This document shows positions 47,081 to 61,294 of a stretch of DNA of 64,000 bases, in pieces. The notes beneath the pieces were generated by a model, which did no database searches, was not told the origin of the DNA, and saw nothing but the letters and a program-made list of their open reading frames with translations. Source of the DNA: Centrapalus pauciflorus. Lineage: Eukaryota; Streptophyta; Magnoliopsida; Asterales; Asteraceae. The stretch spans positions 248,001-312,000 of the forward strand of contig JAANYP010004387.1 in assembly GCA_020465985.1 (NCBI GenBank). Reading direction: 5' to 3'. Position numbers and translations under genes: made by a program. How positions within the stretch are numbered: position 1 is the first letter of the stretch; each line of letters opens with the position of its first letter.

Positions 47081-50000
47081 TCAGTCTTGTCCACAGCAAA
47101 TCTCACAGCAGGTAAAGCAGCCTAAAATTGCCAACGCACCACATAACTGTGTGACAATGATTGCACATTGGTCATTCACCTGTGAACAGACTTGAATGCA
47201 ACAAGCACAACAGCACTTGCCGCATAGATTTACACAACAGTTACCAGCTGCTCTCACAAGCATTTCTGCTTGGTCCGGTAATTTTGGTTCAAAACCTGGA
47301 GGGGTGTTGTCAATCGTTGCAATCAAGTCACCAAAACCCACACCCAGGTGCTGCAACACTTTTATCATTTGTGATTTTTCCCTAACTTCCGTTTTCTGAG
47401 GATTAGTTTCCTTTTTTCCCTGCATGCATACAGTTTTGTGACTCAGATATGACAATCCATAAACTGCTACTTTTGATCAATCACTCCACAAAGATCTACT
47501 AGATATTAACGATTTAACGGTAAAACTTGTATATGGCCATATAATTAAGAGTTCAAGAAAACAATCACACAAATGTTAACTACCGAGCATAAAAATTGAA
47601 AATTAAAGGTGATAGCTTACCGGTTTTATGCTAGAGGATGTTGTTGTGTGCTTTTCTTGTACGGTCTCCAACAAAATCATACGTGTATACTCGCTAACAA
47701 CACCAGTCTGCATGCTGATTTTTGCTACCTGCCCACCAAAGCAATTTATCAGTTAAAAACTGATAATAAAAACAATGAAAGCTCATAATGACTTCCATGT
47801 ATGAGTTCAACCACACCAAGAGATAGTACTATAATGAAATAACCTAGAAGATTCTGAAACAGTCAATTTAAAGCTCTTGATATCACCAATTTGTTCAATT
47901 TTTCACCTCGCTCTTATTCCTCATAAAGACAAATAGAAAATTTCAGATTACTGACCTTCTCTTCGAGCTTTTTATCTTGTAAAAACCATGCATGTGCCGT
48001 GTATTCTTCAATTTGTTGCTTTGCCAAAATCTAGTGACCGGGATAAAATCAATTAGCATAGAGCCACCAAATGCAGAACATATGAAAAAAGAGGTAAACT
48101 GAGATGTATATCGCATCTGCTTAGCAAACATAGCTATTGCAAAAGGTCTGTACTCTGACTTCTAGAAACAGACCTGGCAGAATTGTTAAATGTTGCGACA
48201 AATTTTTTTTCTTAACTGTAGGAAAAGGACAGCTTTCTGTAAAAAATTATTGCACAGTATTGAGCATTGATGGTGGCCCCTTACGTAAAGTAATGGGTTT
48301 GCTCTTCCCACTAGCATAGTGTTGCATGTCCATGTATGTCTGTGTTCTTTGTGGATTAAGCTGCTCTTGATTTTATGTCTAGATTATACAATTCAGAGCC
48401 ATAGTTGCAAGCAAGCAGAAGTATAGAAGGTCATAAAATATGAAATAAAACAGATGAACATTCAAAATTGTACAGAATTGTATTGTGCACTTGGAGTAGA
48501 AATAATTGACCCATATGGCACGCAAAGCACTGGCAAAGAAATGGAACTAAGGTCCAGTGGATGGTATATTGATATTTCCGACTTACCAGAGATCGGAGTC
48601 ACATAAAAACAAGCACTCGTTATGTTATTGTTATAAAGTTGAAGCCATACAGGCTCTACTGACAAAAAATATCCTGAAAAGATTTAGACAAGTTCCTTTC
48701 TGTATCACCCGTGCAATAATAAAGGTAAATGCAAGTTCATTAAAATAATTCTGCACACATATTTGGCAGCAAGAATTTTTTATCAACAAGATTAACTAAA
48801 AGCAGCTAGTAAATCTAATGGAAGGAGAAAACACTAGTTCAACAAGAAATCACAAAAATTAAAACAGAATTAACATATCTTTAGAAGCACAGTATAGTAT
48901 TACATAAATACGGTAAAAATACAAAATAGAACATCACACCTTGTCAAGAGGTATATCCTTTGCCCGCTGCACCTTCAGGTCAATAGTGAAGTCACTCATG
49001 TCTGCAAATTTTCCCCTAGCTTTCAGCATGTCAGGAAAAGCACCCCTGTACTGCCCAAATATAATCAATGGTCCCTTGGAACGAAGGTCTGGAACAATTG
49101 AAGGATAAACCTAAAGATAGGAACTACAATAAGAACCTTAGGAGAAATAGAAGTGAAATATGAAGACAGATAATAGTTTTGGACTGAACTAGTGAAGTGG
49201 TGTATTTTTTTCAGAGCATAATCCAGAAAGGGTAGTTTCGTAACTAAGCAAATTAAATGGACTAGTTTCAAGTTTGACTACTGCAAGTAAAATTTTGAAT
49301 ATTTATTCACCACGATCCTTTTTCATGTGTCCTGGTATCATTCAAGCCCCTTTCATGAACAAATTAAGATTCCATCCATTTAGCTGATTAACTCAATTCA
49401 GTTCAACGTGTGCTGTTGTTATCTTAAACTAAAACAATGAAACGAAACATGGTATGTAGCAAATAGCACAAATTCAGAATATCACTTGAAATGGTTTATC
49501 ATCCCCATCTCAAGACCATATAGGCATTATTTTTGGCCTACCCTAAGAAATGTATAAAATAATTATTCTGAGAAAAAATGACATGCAGTTTGTGTCAACA
49601 GTTTGTATGGGGGAACAGATATATATATTCATAAATGTAGAATAAATGATGTTTTACTGGAGGCAACAAATTATCGAATTTCACAACAAAATTACCATAA
49701 CTTGCAGGAATAAAGTCTACTTGGTTTCATAAAAAACTGAAGAGAAACACAAGGATTTACAATTTTACACGATGAAACCATTATAGGTCAAATACATGAA
49801 AACATACCTCAAGAGCATCAAGATCGTCTAGTCCATCTATTTCAATGTTTACCAAAACTGTAGATGCAGCTCGAGAGAACAAAGCTTCCATTTGAGCAGC
49901 AATTGAATCTGATCAAGCACATATTTAGCAGAATATCATTGACAGCTTCATAACATTGCATTCCAAAAAGTCTAATGAATTATTTTGTAAACGAATGAAA

Positions 50001-53000
50001 CTGTAATTCCAGTAACAGTATCCAGAGAACTATATGGTGTTAGGGTTAATCACACAACGCACACACACGATCACAATAAAAGAATACACAGAATTTACGA
50101 AATTCGGTCGATGTGTTGACCTATGTCCACGGGGCAATTAGGGATCTCTCTTTTATAATTCAGTGATTGATAATTACAAGTACAAGGAATCAAATATATA
50201 GATAGACAATTAGGCTAAACTTCTATCTAAGTAAAAATGTGGGACAAGATTAAATATTGAATTGAAGACTAAGTCCCGATGTGGGACGAAGCCTACACCA
50301 CAACATACGGGATAACTAAAAAACAATCTAACTTCTTAATTCAGTTCTTTCATTTTTTTTTTCATGAAAGACAACACGCATCCAGTTATCTGTTACTGTA
50401 GAACTAAACATATTGTTCGTCTTGGGTAATGAATAAATAATAGAAATACAAATAATCTAGTATACACAATTATTTGTTCCTATGTAGCTTATGCATCAAG
50501 GAATAGTCACACTGTGAGTCCATAAGTCAGTCTATAATACATGAGCTAAAATTAAAAAAAAAAATTAAGTATTTGAAAATGAAGCTACAAAAAACCAAGC
50601 AAGCACCAGAAGCAAAATTATCCATAAGTGAACTGAAGTCCAAGACCAAGAACCGAAGCAAAATTGTACAATCAAACATTGATCTTGGACTTCGGTTCAC
50701 TTATGGATACTCCTGGTGCTTGCTTGGTTTTTTGTAGCTTCATTTTCAAATACTTATTTTTTTTAATGTTTGCTCGTGTTTTAGACTGGCTTATGGACTC
50801 ACAGTGTGACTACTCTTTGATGCATAAGCTACATAGGAATAATTGTGTAGACTAGATTATTTGCATTTCTATTTTCTATTCATTACCCAAGACGAACAGT
50901 ATGTTTAGTTCTACAGTAACAAATAACTGGATGTGTGTTGTCTTCCATGAAAAATAATGAAAGAACTGTACCAAGAAGTTAGATTGTTTTTTGGTTATCT
51001 CGTATAGTTCTTTGGATACTATTACTAGGATTACATTTTTATTCATTAGCTTATGTAGACATCTCTTATCAGACAAAAGAAAAGCCACAAGTTCAGCATG
51101 TGTGCTACAAAATATAAATGTTACAGATGGTTGTAAGTCTCTGCACAAACATGGTGTTAGAGTAGCGAAAAGATTTCTTCCTTGCATTGAGACATGATAA
51201 ATCCTCATTAAAACAGGGAACAAGAACAATAGGAAGGACTTATTTTGTTTAAAGTGTAAACTCGTAACAAAGTAAATATACTAAAGTTGGACTACATGCT
51301 TCATTAGTTCATTACATTATCTAATCAACAATGTTTTAAGCAATGTTGTAGAAATCGCTAGGCGGGAGTCGGCCAGCCGACTGAGGACTAGGGAGTAGTC
51401 GGCCTAGGCGGAAAGTAGTCGGATTGAGATTTTTTATATGTAAATTTTATAATTATACATACAACATATTTATAAATACTCAAATAAAAATATAATTGAT
51501 CATAACATCCAAAAATATGTTCTATAAGACAGCCATAATTGTTAAAATCTTCAAATACACATACTTCAAAGTTCAAATATAGATTTCTAGTTCATTAATT
51601 TTATAATTAGAATATTAGATTGATGCTTCTTGACCATATTATCTGTTTTTATTTTTAAAAAAAATTAAAAAGTTGACTTTTGACCCGCCTAGCACCCGCC
51701 TAGGACCGCCTAGCCCGATTCCGCCTAAACCAGTCCGATCACAGGCGAGTGGTAGTGGTACTCCTCCGATCAGCGCCTAAGCGCCGCCTAGTCGGCCGCC
51801 TAGGCCGATTTTTACAACATTGGTTTTAAGTTCGTGTAACTTTGAAATAAATACGTTCTGCACAAACTCATGCCCTGATAAAGAAATATGGATCACCTGC
51901 ATCAGATGCAGCCTCAAAATGTCCCCTGCCGATCATTGCAAGCATTCGCAAGAAGTATTGATTGCAGAAGGAACCTACAAAAATATATAAAAAGCAAGCT
52001 AATTTAAAAAGATTGGTTTTTTCTTCCTATCCTTGTTAAATGTCATTTAAGTCACCCTTCAGCGCAGCCTAACAAATACTGTTAATCATGTTTCCCTGAA
52101 TAAATTTGTGTTGCACATCAAGTTGTGGATAACTCACCCGCACTAAGTAGAGAGTAATTATATACTAGTAACAAAATCATAATGCGACTGATTCCTGCAA
52201 GTTTATAGAGCAGACACTTAATAACACAATCATTACCTATACCAAATGTATAAATGCGTGGGCACAGTTCAGTCCCTTGATTTTTTAGTTGCTTCATCAG
52301 AACTTCACATATTTGTCTCTCATTTTCAACAGCTCCGTCAGTTATAAAGAAAAGTATTGGAATCGATTGCTTGATGCCTGATAACATCTCAATGGCCTGA
52401 TAAAAGCATCATGACAATGTAAAAGTATGACATATCCATTCCTACGAATATCAGAACTATTTGACACTCAGATAGATAGCATATTGGCATTGAGAAGCGC
52501 GGTTTATCTGCAATGTTGCAATAACCACACACACACACACACATATATATATATGGAATTCCATCTCACCACTAATGTTATAGTTCAAAAAATCATTAAA
52601 AATGGCCATGGAAGCATTTTAATACACAATCAGAAGATAGCAAAGCATTTTCTTGTTGGTGTTACACGAAACATTTTCTACTCAGAGTCACAATTAAAAA
52701 CTTGAAATAAGAAAATAACCTGATTCAGAGCAATCGACATGTTCGTACCACCACCGGCAATGAAATTCATGCCCATCCACTCGGTTGCACTTTCAAGCGC
52801 TTCCTTAGTTGCCAACTCCAGAGTTGATGAATACAAGTAAGTCTGATCATTAAATGCCATTATACTAAATGAGTCCCCTTCATCCAGTTTTGACAGTGCT
52901 GCGACAACCGCATTTTTTGTAGCCTCTATTGTTGTTCCTTTCATGCTTCCACTTATATCAACAACAAAAAGCACTTCCTTCCTTATCACCTATATGAATA

Positions 53001-55532
53001 GCAATAATTATCATTCAAACAAAATGAAGCATCCTGAAAGTAATACTCAAAATTCCAAGTATTAGCGGGATACAACTAGTAAAGAAATGAAATCCTAAAC
53101 CCAATTTGCACAACAATGAAGAAAAAATGCACTTCTAATTTATTCATGACTGATAATAGAGAACATTTCATGAACCACGAAAGACGGTTTGATGAAAGGT
53201 ATTACACTTGGTTATAGGCCATTGAAATTGTTATCCTTTTTCCCTTCTATGATTGCATTGTTAGTTTCTCCCTATATAGCCTTCCTGCTAAAACATTGCC
53301 TAAGAGAGGGAAAAGTAGTTTTTAAAAAAGGGAATCTCAAAACATTTTTCTCCAATTATTTCTCGAATGAACATGAAAACCATCTGGTAGTTGAAGACTT
53401 GAAGTTTTGGGATGTTCCATGATACCCAGAAGAGAATAGAATAATCCCATGTAGGGGTCCACCATCGTAAAATATAACATATAATATGAACACCAATTCA
53501 TATGATTTTAAGTTCTTTGCCCTTAGAACCACTTCTCAGTATACATGAAATGTATTAGAAAATAAGAAATATTAATATAGATAGAAACTTGCTATTCCAA
53601 TTATAGAGAAGTTATAAAGAATAACTGATACTCAAAAACACATTTTTAAGAAAGCAGAACACCAAAAACTATACAACCTCATTAAAGCAAAAAGACAAGA
53701 GTATCTCATAATGACCACTGAACATGATATTAGTTTGAATGTTTTCAAAAGTTAGATCCCCCTGTACGATCCCCCATGTCATCCTCTTTTAGTCTCATGA
53801 AATACTTATTTGAGCTTTAGAACCAACCTTTCTGCAGAGATCAGGCCCTGGAAATAGATATAAAGAAAACATCTCCCTCTGGTCAATACTGAGTGATGAT
53901 GGAGAATGCAAAAGAACACCACCAAATGCACTGCTCGTAGGAACCTGGAACATGGTAAAATGCTCTTCAAAACTACTGTATCCCATAAATGTTGACTTGA
54001 TTGGATGAATGTCAAATAAATTTTGGATAAACTTGGTAGAATCTTACTGAGTAGGTAAACACAAAGTCAGTCCTTGACCATGTAAGAACTTCTGCTTCAT
54101 ACAAGAAAGCCAATTTCCCTGCTACCCGCTTTTGCTCCTAAAATCAAGTAACATTTTTTAGTTGTTATGACAAAATTTTCATTTGACGTGGGATAGTTGA
54201 TGAAGAATAAAAGCTGATACAAGTTGTACCTTCAGAGGATGACTAGCTGTCCTACATACAATTTCTGTACCCAATCCGACATTAACATTCAGTTGTATCT
54301 TTTCCTTTTTTGAGAGTTTCAATCCAGCAGGAGTAACATACTCTGGAAAACTGAAAGGAACATCCAATGTGAACTCACCGTCTTTGTAAATTACTTTCTG
54401 GGACCATCTTACTTTGACTAAAAGATTTGAACCACCATCAACCTGGAAAAGTTCATGTAAATCAAACTATCCTCAATGTTAACAATAACATGAACCTCAT
54501 GAGGCGTAGTTGCAGCTTTTAACCTGTGGTACTGTCAAAGTAAAGATGTGAGGTTTCAAAAAGCCTCCATCTTCAGGTTTGGCAACACTTTCTGTCTCCC
54601 CCTTTTCATCCATCACAACTAGCTGTGTGGTATATGATTTTTTGGTTACTTCAACTTCTACACCTAGAATTGAACCCTGTTAGCCAAATGATGCTATATT
54701 ACTTGAGGACGATAAATAAATTCAACTAAAATAAATTTCCAATTCATCAAGTTTACCAGCTATTTACTGCTTAAATTTACGCTGCCTATTTCAAGATCAT
54801 CAAAATAAAATTTATAACGGAAATACCATAACAACTTTTAACTGAATGAAGTAACGTTCTCTCACAAGTTCATAAAGATACAAATATAAAAATGATTTTC
54901 GAATTTGAAGTGACAAATTATAGCTTCTTTTATTCAAGACAAAACATGTAAGTAACAATCCACATGCTATGTTCTTCCAATTTTCTTAGCACCCTTGGGC
55001 CTTGTCAAAAGATTTGACTACTGCATTACAACCACTATGTTTCAAATTCAAGACCGATGCTATAAATGCAAATAACAACTTCAAGAGTAAAAAGTACCGC
55101 CTTTTATTATGAGTTCGCATTGAAAGTTCAGAAAAGTACCTCTAAACCCATGGGAATAGCGAGACGACAATCACAACTGGCACTCCCCATAACACAGTGA
55201 AGTCGCCAAGAACCAGTCATCGTGACGAAGGCTGTGTCAAGATGGCAGTCAACCTCAATGCCGATCGAGTTCATCTGAAGCGGAATCAACGCCGGCGGAT
55301 CGCACCTACCGTGCACATGAGGTTGATAACTCGGGACGTCAGGATTATCTACGATCCCTGGATTGGATATCACCGCATAAACCATAGGAGACACGGGATA
55401 AAGCGACCGCGTAACTTTCTCCATGGCCATTAGAGGCTTCGGCGGCGCCACCGACCGGTCTTTACCAAAGTATATACGTTTCGACAGCCTCAAGCCGTCT
55501 TCAACACCTCTAGTGAAGTCATCACCGGACAT
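47081..55532 (-). CDS. VIT and VWA domain protein (ITI heavy chain-related)
   Basis: Plant relative of inter-alpha-trypsin inhibitor heavy chains; its role in plants is not established. Model: complement(join(47081..47419, 47621..47728, 47956..48030, 48940..49110, 49808..49908, 51897..51974, 52237..52396, 52720..52989, 53828..53944, 54137-side exon 54048..54137, 54230..54442, 54524..54676, 55140..55532)), 13 exons, 2268 nt, 755 aa, all in phase. The N-terminal part (about 60-320) fits a VIT domain. VWA starts at 323 with an intact metal site: DISGS (333-337), T404, D432 of ITDG. The last exon encodes a remarkable tail with 16 cysteines in residues 704-752, including CGKCCCACC. No signal peptide is apparent. 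The intron at 49909-51896 hosts a large hairpin, a solo LTR and a hAT element. Resembles Arabidopsis At1g19110 as I recall it. Confidence 0.92.
49993..51035. repeat. Large intronic inverted repeat (hairpin)
   Basis: Left arm (about 49993-50650) and right arm (about 50679-51035) are complementary over roughly 350 bp once the solo LTR at 50038-50305 is removed, leaving a loop of about 28 bp. Landmarks: AAGCAAGCACCAG (50597-50609) pairs with CTGGTGCTTGCTT (50715-50727), and AACAATCTAACTTCTT (50322-50337) pairs with AAGAAGTTAGATTGTT (50974-50989). By eye the arms are about 90% identical. It lies in the VWA gene intron 49909-51896 and would fold in the primary transcript. Confidence 0.85.
50038..50305. 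mobile_element. Solo LTR (TRIM/copia-like) inside hairpin arm
   Basis: A 268-bp TGTTAGGGTTAATC...CACCACAACA unit flanked by TATGG (50033-50037) and TACGG (50306-50310). The opposite hairpin arm shows the uninterrupted site (ACTATACGAGATAAC, complement of about 50993-51007). This confirms the borders and indicates that the first flank mutated C to T. It contains the wording AATTTACGAAATTCGGTCGA...GTCCACGGGG, typical of small plant LTRs. There is no internal region. Confidence 0.82.
51341..51822. mobile_element. Non-autonomous hAT element in VWA intron
   Basis: A 482-bp element with a perfect 8-bp target duplication GTTTTAAG (51333-51340 and 51823-51830). Terminal inverted repeats are CAATGTTGTAGAAATCG and CGATTTTTACAACATTG (one mismatch). 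Subterminal CGCCTAGGC / CGGCCTAGGCGG motifs cluster at 51358-51410 and 51680-51810. There is no coding capacity. Confidence 0.9.
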
Positions 55533-58500
55533 TTTGAGTTACTTGTGACTTTAGGTCAACTGCGAGATGAATTCGGGAAGATTTAGGGTTTTGGAGTAAA
55601 GGTTTCTCTCCCTTTTTGCTCTGGAGTTACTTGTGACGCTTTGGTGATAATTCAGCGAATTACTACTGTCTGACTGATATTCGTAAACGACGAAGTAGCT
55701 GTCGCCTTTGTGTCTAGGGCCCTGCCCCTTCCACTTCCACTTCAGGATTCCAATTTTGATTTTTGGGGAGATCTCACAACTCTGAAGGCAGTTGTTCTTC
55801 TGTTCTGTTAATTGAATTCGAGTGAGTGAAGTGTAAACAAACATCTACCTCAACTATTCGCTAATTAAATTTTCGCCCTTTATAAATCATTTACGCAGTT
55901 TTCACCCTCCAAACTCTCTTTCATGTGATTGATAAGTTCATTGCGGAGTATTTGGTTTTGCATTATGAACGAGATTATTAGATTATTACGTTACAATAAT
56001 GCAAATGATTGGTTTAAAGTGTTTGGATTGCATACATTAATAAGTGATTATTTGCTTTTGAAGTTACCTATCACATTTTTTCATAAGTTAAAAAATGTAA
56101 CTTATTTGCTTAATAAGTGATTATTTGGTCATTTTACAAGTTAAAACGCAAATCCAAACACTTTAAAAACTGATTATTTGATAATTATGATAACAAACAG
56201 CAGAAGCTAAACCAAACACTACATTTTACGACAACACTTTTTGTTACAACTATTATCTGATTATTAGTTTCCAAACGCTACAGTATTTTTTTAAACGCAA
56301 ATCCAAACACCCTCTGTAGTTCAAAACTAAATAAAAGAAGTGATAATTTGTTTCAGAATTTATTTTCATTGGTGGAATTTTTACAGAAACTAATGTGATA
56401 AGTGTGAAAAAATTGATAAGTTATGCATTAGCATCCTAACTATACATTAAAAAAACAACCACAAAAAGATAGTTTAATAGTAAACTTGGTATTCCAGTGT
56501 GAAATATATTAATGTCTTAAGTTTGATTCCTATGATGCTATAAGTAATAAAAATACCTTTTTGTGGTCACAAAGGTTCATTTACGATGACTCCGAGCTAC
56601 CTGTAAAACAGATGGTTGTCATGGGAATAGTTGGCTCGTAAAACGGGTCAAATACCCAGATTACCCAAACAAAACTATACATAAACTCTTTATTTAAATT
56701 TTCTTTTATAAATGGAAGCAACAATGAAATCTAAAAGAATCGAAGACATCACCTTATTGGCTAGAGTAAACGTTTGGATTGCAACTTCATTCATGCCAAT
56801 ATAACGTAAAGCCTTTTAAATAAATAATTAATCATCAAAATAACAATATTTGTATTTCAAAAATCACATCCGATAGTCTATCTTGATTAGGCGTGAAGAC
56901 TACTTTGTTTTGCTTTCCATAACAAATACAATGAATATGATCAATATAATAATTAAGTTTTCTTTATATTAAATTTGATTAATATATATATACGTTTTTT
57001 TATGGGTTTTCTATTCTTTTGATGATATTAACAACTCATGATGCTATATTTTTGTTAACTTATTTGTCTAGGGGACTACGTGATCTATTGTCTCTATTGG
57101 GTACTTTTTCTTTCGTCCATGTCACCCTTCCTTCACACTTTGATTTATGTGAAGGTGGATCATGAAGGATTATCAAAGATTACTTATTTCGGGATAAATA
57201 ATGTTATTTGAATATTTGATAATTAATATACACTATTAATAATCTTAATAAGTATTTGTCTGTGCAATATTTTATTAAATTCTATCTTTTGATTTTTGAA
57301 TTTTAACCTTACTTGATAAGCTTGTAAGAAACTATGTATTAATAAGTACATTAGAAAATTTAAACTAGGTTGACTTGGTCCTTTAAAATTTGACATGAGT
57401 AAAAATTTTAAGCCAAATATGATCAATTAAGATACGAAAAACATATTTTTTCCATTAGTTCACGATGAAACCTACTATTAATAAATCTATAAATACTAAT
57501 AAATGAAAAATTTATCAATTTCTCGTGATGCCATGTGTCGTCCTAAAAAATTGACATGTGTCTGTCATGTTTAAAAATAATTACCATTTAAACAATATGT
57601 TATTTAAATCTACTGTAATCTGATTTGAATTTGTAAGGATTTTTCCAGATCAAAGTTCACAACTTTATGCACAAAGGAATAATAAACCCTTGGCCGGATC
57701 AATCGTGAACAAAAAAAACATAGACATAAATAGGTTAGAATGATACCTCAATTGTGAATAAAGTACGTTTGTAAGCTAGAACGGTTCCACAAGAATACAT
57801 TGATGCCTCACCAATGGGAACTCGTGTCTACATCACACAATCCACAAACACAAGTATGTGTGTATGTGTTCGGCCAATGCTAAGGGAAAGGGAGAAAAGA
57901 CATTTGTTGCTAGAGTTTTTCTAATCTCAATTAGGTGTAACCCCTATCTCGAATAGGCTAGAGATAGGATTAAAGAAAATTATCACATAATTATCATTAT
58001 TCATAATAACCTACTTATTAAGTTAAAATTTATCCTTTCATTATCTACTTGATTTAATTGATTATCATCATTTTTTACGACGAACTAGCCTACTCCTACT
58101 CCATCCCTCTGGCCCAAGTAGAGACTGGAGACTTCAGACATTACATTCACCATCTAAATTCCAACTTGCCTACGACGGGAATCGGACATGTGACGTCACA
58201 CTTACATAACACCCCCCTCATACCAAATGGGTTAAACCTCATTGGTAATTACATTTAATTAACTATCATCATATATCAATTAATTAATTGTAGTATAAAA
58301 AATTACAAATGAGTCCTTCTAGAATATTCGGCTTACTGAAATATCAAATAATTCATTGTTATATTTGGTGCACACATGTATGACTCTAGAAATTACTTAT
58401 GACACTGAATATGATTGTTAATTGGTGACTATGCACTTAACCTATCAGAATTCAAATCAAATCAACTAAAATAGAATCTTAATATTACAATAATCTATTT

Positions 58501-59429
58501 TATAAATATTAAAAAAGAATAAGTTTATTCACGTCAGCCATTGGCACCTGACAGTCATTAAAAAAAATTGATATTTATGTAATGTCTATCTAAGTCTATG
58601 AATTCAATTTATATTAAACAAAATCTAAAATAATAATTAATAAATATAATTTAATAAAAAGTTTATAAGAATGATAAAGATAACTATTATACACAGATAT
58701 ACTAATAATAAATAGTCTATGATAAAAAAAATATATTATTATTGCGTATTTAAAAAAGTAATAGGTGTATTTTTTAAGTTTTAGTTTATATAGATTTTAT
58801 ATAAATGATTATGTATTAAAAATATTAGTATAATACACACATAAATAAACTAGTTAATAGAATTATAAAAATAAAATTTCCAATAATAATTAAATGTAGA
58901 GGTGAAGTGAATTGAGGAAATCTTGAAGGACAAAAAAAAGGATCGTGAATAATGAAAGGACGAACTTGCAATTTGTTTGCTTATTATTTTATCTTATTAA
59001 CGTGGAATCCACCCTGGCAAAGCAGTTTTGCCTTTCCGTCCTCATTCCTCCAGCGCAACAGAACTCGTCAATTGTCAATCTTCCAACCAATTTTGCATTA
59101 AATAATAATTAGATAAAGAAAAAACAAGTGTATCACCCTTAAAATGGAGAAGGTTTATTAAAGATAATTTTATTTATCTATAAAATCAAAATTAATCATA
59201 TTACAGAACCCCATAAATCATGCAAGTTGTTTTAAAATTTTGTTTGAAATATTCAAATTAAAGTTCAAATCGATAAATTTGATCTTTTTAGATTTTTACA
59301 TACTTTCATTGTAATGATATAATCGTTTATTTTATCTTTCATTTACAATTTTTTCTTTATATCCACCACTTTCCTTCACCATGACGATGACCACCACCAT
59401 CGCTACAACTCGTCACCTCCTCTTCTCAG

Positions 59430-59473
<44 letters not shown>

Positions 59474-61294
59474 GAAAAATAATATAAATACTATTAGGAC
59501 GGGGACTGATCCCCCATCCCCGAACCCGTATCTGATAAGATCCTTGAACCCGCCCCGAACAGTTCGGGTTTCGGGTTTCTCCATCGGGTTTGAGGTTTTT
59601 TGTCATCCCAACAAAACACTGGTTGAAATTGATTTCGTTTTTGAGGTTTGGTGTTTTACAGTTTGATTTTGATTTCTAGCTTCTGCTTTGTTGGCTTTTT
59701 CGTTGAAATTGATTTGGGTCTTGACGAGATTGGTTCCATCATATGTGATTTTAAGTTTTGTTTTGTTGGATCTTCATCTTCATCTTACAACAGGTTTCTT
59801 CATTTGCATCTTCGAAAATGTCTGTTTCAATTTGTGTTCATCATGTATGAAATCGATTTTGTATGTATGTTTTGATTAGTGTTCTTAGATTATGTGTTTA
59901 ACTGGTCGAATTTATGGTTATCGATGCAGGATCTGGGTTGAACATGACGATTTATTGAATTTCATCTTTGTAATATTCATTCTTCATGTTTGTTGTTTCT
60001 AAATATTGATTTGGATTTAAGGTTTCTTCTTCTAGATTATTGAAGGTCTTTTCCATCAGAGTAGTGGTTTTGCCAGAGCATGGTGTTACCGGAGAAGCTT
60101 GCTGGTGAAGGTGGGTTCATCGGAGAAAGATGTTGCTAGAGAAGAAGGTTTTACGTAGGGATTAATTGCCAGAGAAGAAGGTTTTACGTGGGATTAATAA
60201 TAACAACAACAACAACAATGTTAAATTTTTAAAAAAAACACGTCACGAATGCAACCTGTATAACCGTTTCATGTCATTTTATTTTGCGAAAACACTGTTT
60301 TTATGATTTTATGAGTTTTAGTTGATTGAAGGTTTTTTGAAGCAAGAAAAAAATTGTTAGAGGTTTTTTACGTTAAAAAAAACAAACAAACAACTTTAGG
60401 GTTTTTTTTTGTGTAAAAATCCCAATAAATATAATTTATGTATTTATTATCAAGACTCAAGAGATGGTAATAAATAATTTTGTCAAACATATAATTTATG
60501 TATTCACTATTCAAATTTACACACACACACACACAAACTACACACAACACAACATTAATTGACCCAAACTACATGGAGAATGTAGGAAATCACAATGAAA
60601 ACATCTAACAAAATTTACACCAATTTCACAAGGCAAAGAGACAATTTTTATGTTTTTTTTTTCCATTACCATTTGTAGTTTAAAGATTGTACCCTTTTTT
60701 CGAATTCATCGAAAACAGATGGAGATGGTGGAGATGGTGGAAGAACATTGATAGAATTCCAGAAAACCATCAATGACCAACATGAAGCATGTGGGAAATC
60801 ACAAAGAAACCAGGGGATGATACCTTTGTGTAGATCCCAAAGAAGATATGTGAACTGTGGTGGTTAGGGAAGACGCAGATGGGCAGGCAAGGAAAACGGG
60901 TGTCACCTGAGAAGAAACGAGACTGCAGGAGCATGGACAAACAAGAATCCTTCTATGTGTTTTAAACGTAAAATATAACATCATTTGGTAGATATATTTA
61001 AGTACTATGTTTTGGTCTAAAAAATTCGAGATAATTGTATGCATTTGTTAATAAGATGTGTATAAATGCGTTAACTTTTTGGGTATAAATGATACAACAA
61101 AATCCCTTCCACCCACCCACCTCCCCCATCCCCCCTCTTTTTCTCGTATTAAAAATAACAGACACTACACTTTGATCCTATTATACTGCCAACTTTAATT
61201 CCTACGTACTCCATGTCTGAATCCGGATAGTAATACATAATAACTACAAACCTACACCAAATGATGTTTACTGTTACTTGCCATTTACAGCTTC
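55533..61294. other. Intergenic region VWA gene / TBL gene
   Basis: A 5.8-kb stretch without a supported gene. It holds the VWA 5' flank and AT-rich sequence. A MITE-like inverted repeat lies at about 55943-56320. A (CA)n(TA)n tract lies at 59428-59475. A remnant at 59495-59612 has GGGTTTCGGGTTTC and TTTTTTGTCATCCC words related to the hAT ends at 5288 and 16886. A duplicated GAGAAGAAGGTTTTACGT motif occurs near 60136-60190. Frames at 59648-59879 look like leader or intron sequence, not protein. Confidence 0.45.
55943..56320. repeat. MITE-like inverted repeat
   Basis: AGTATTTGGTTTTGC near the left end is the imperfect inverse of GCAAATCCAAACACC at the right. An inner pair, TTTAAAGTGTTTGGATTGC (56014-56032) and GCAAATCCAAACACTTTAAA (56148-56167), is nearly perfect. 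The interior repeats AAGTGATTATTTG. No target duplication was identified. The GTGTTTGGAT wording is common to plant MITEs. Confidence 0.55.

Noticed and set aside
59648..59879. Overlapping hydrophobic frames that could look like small membrane proteins
   Set aside because: The T-rich sequence resembles leader or intron, with no conserved start context or homology.
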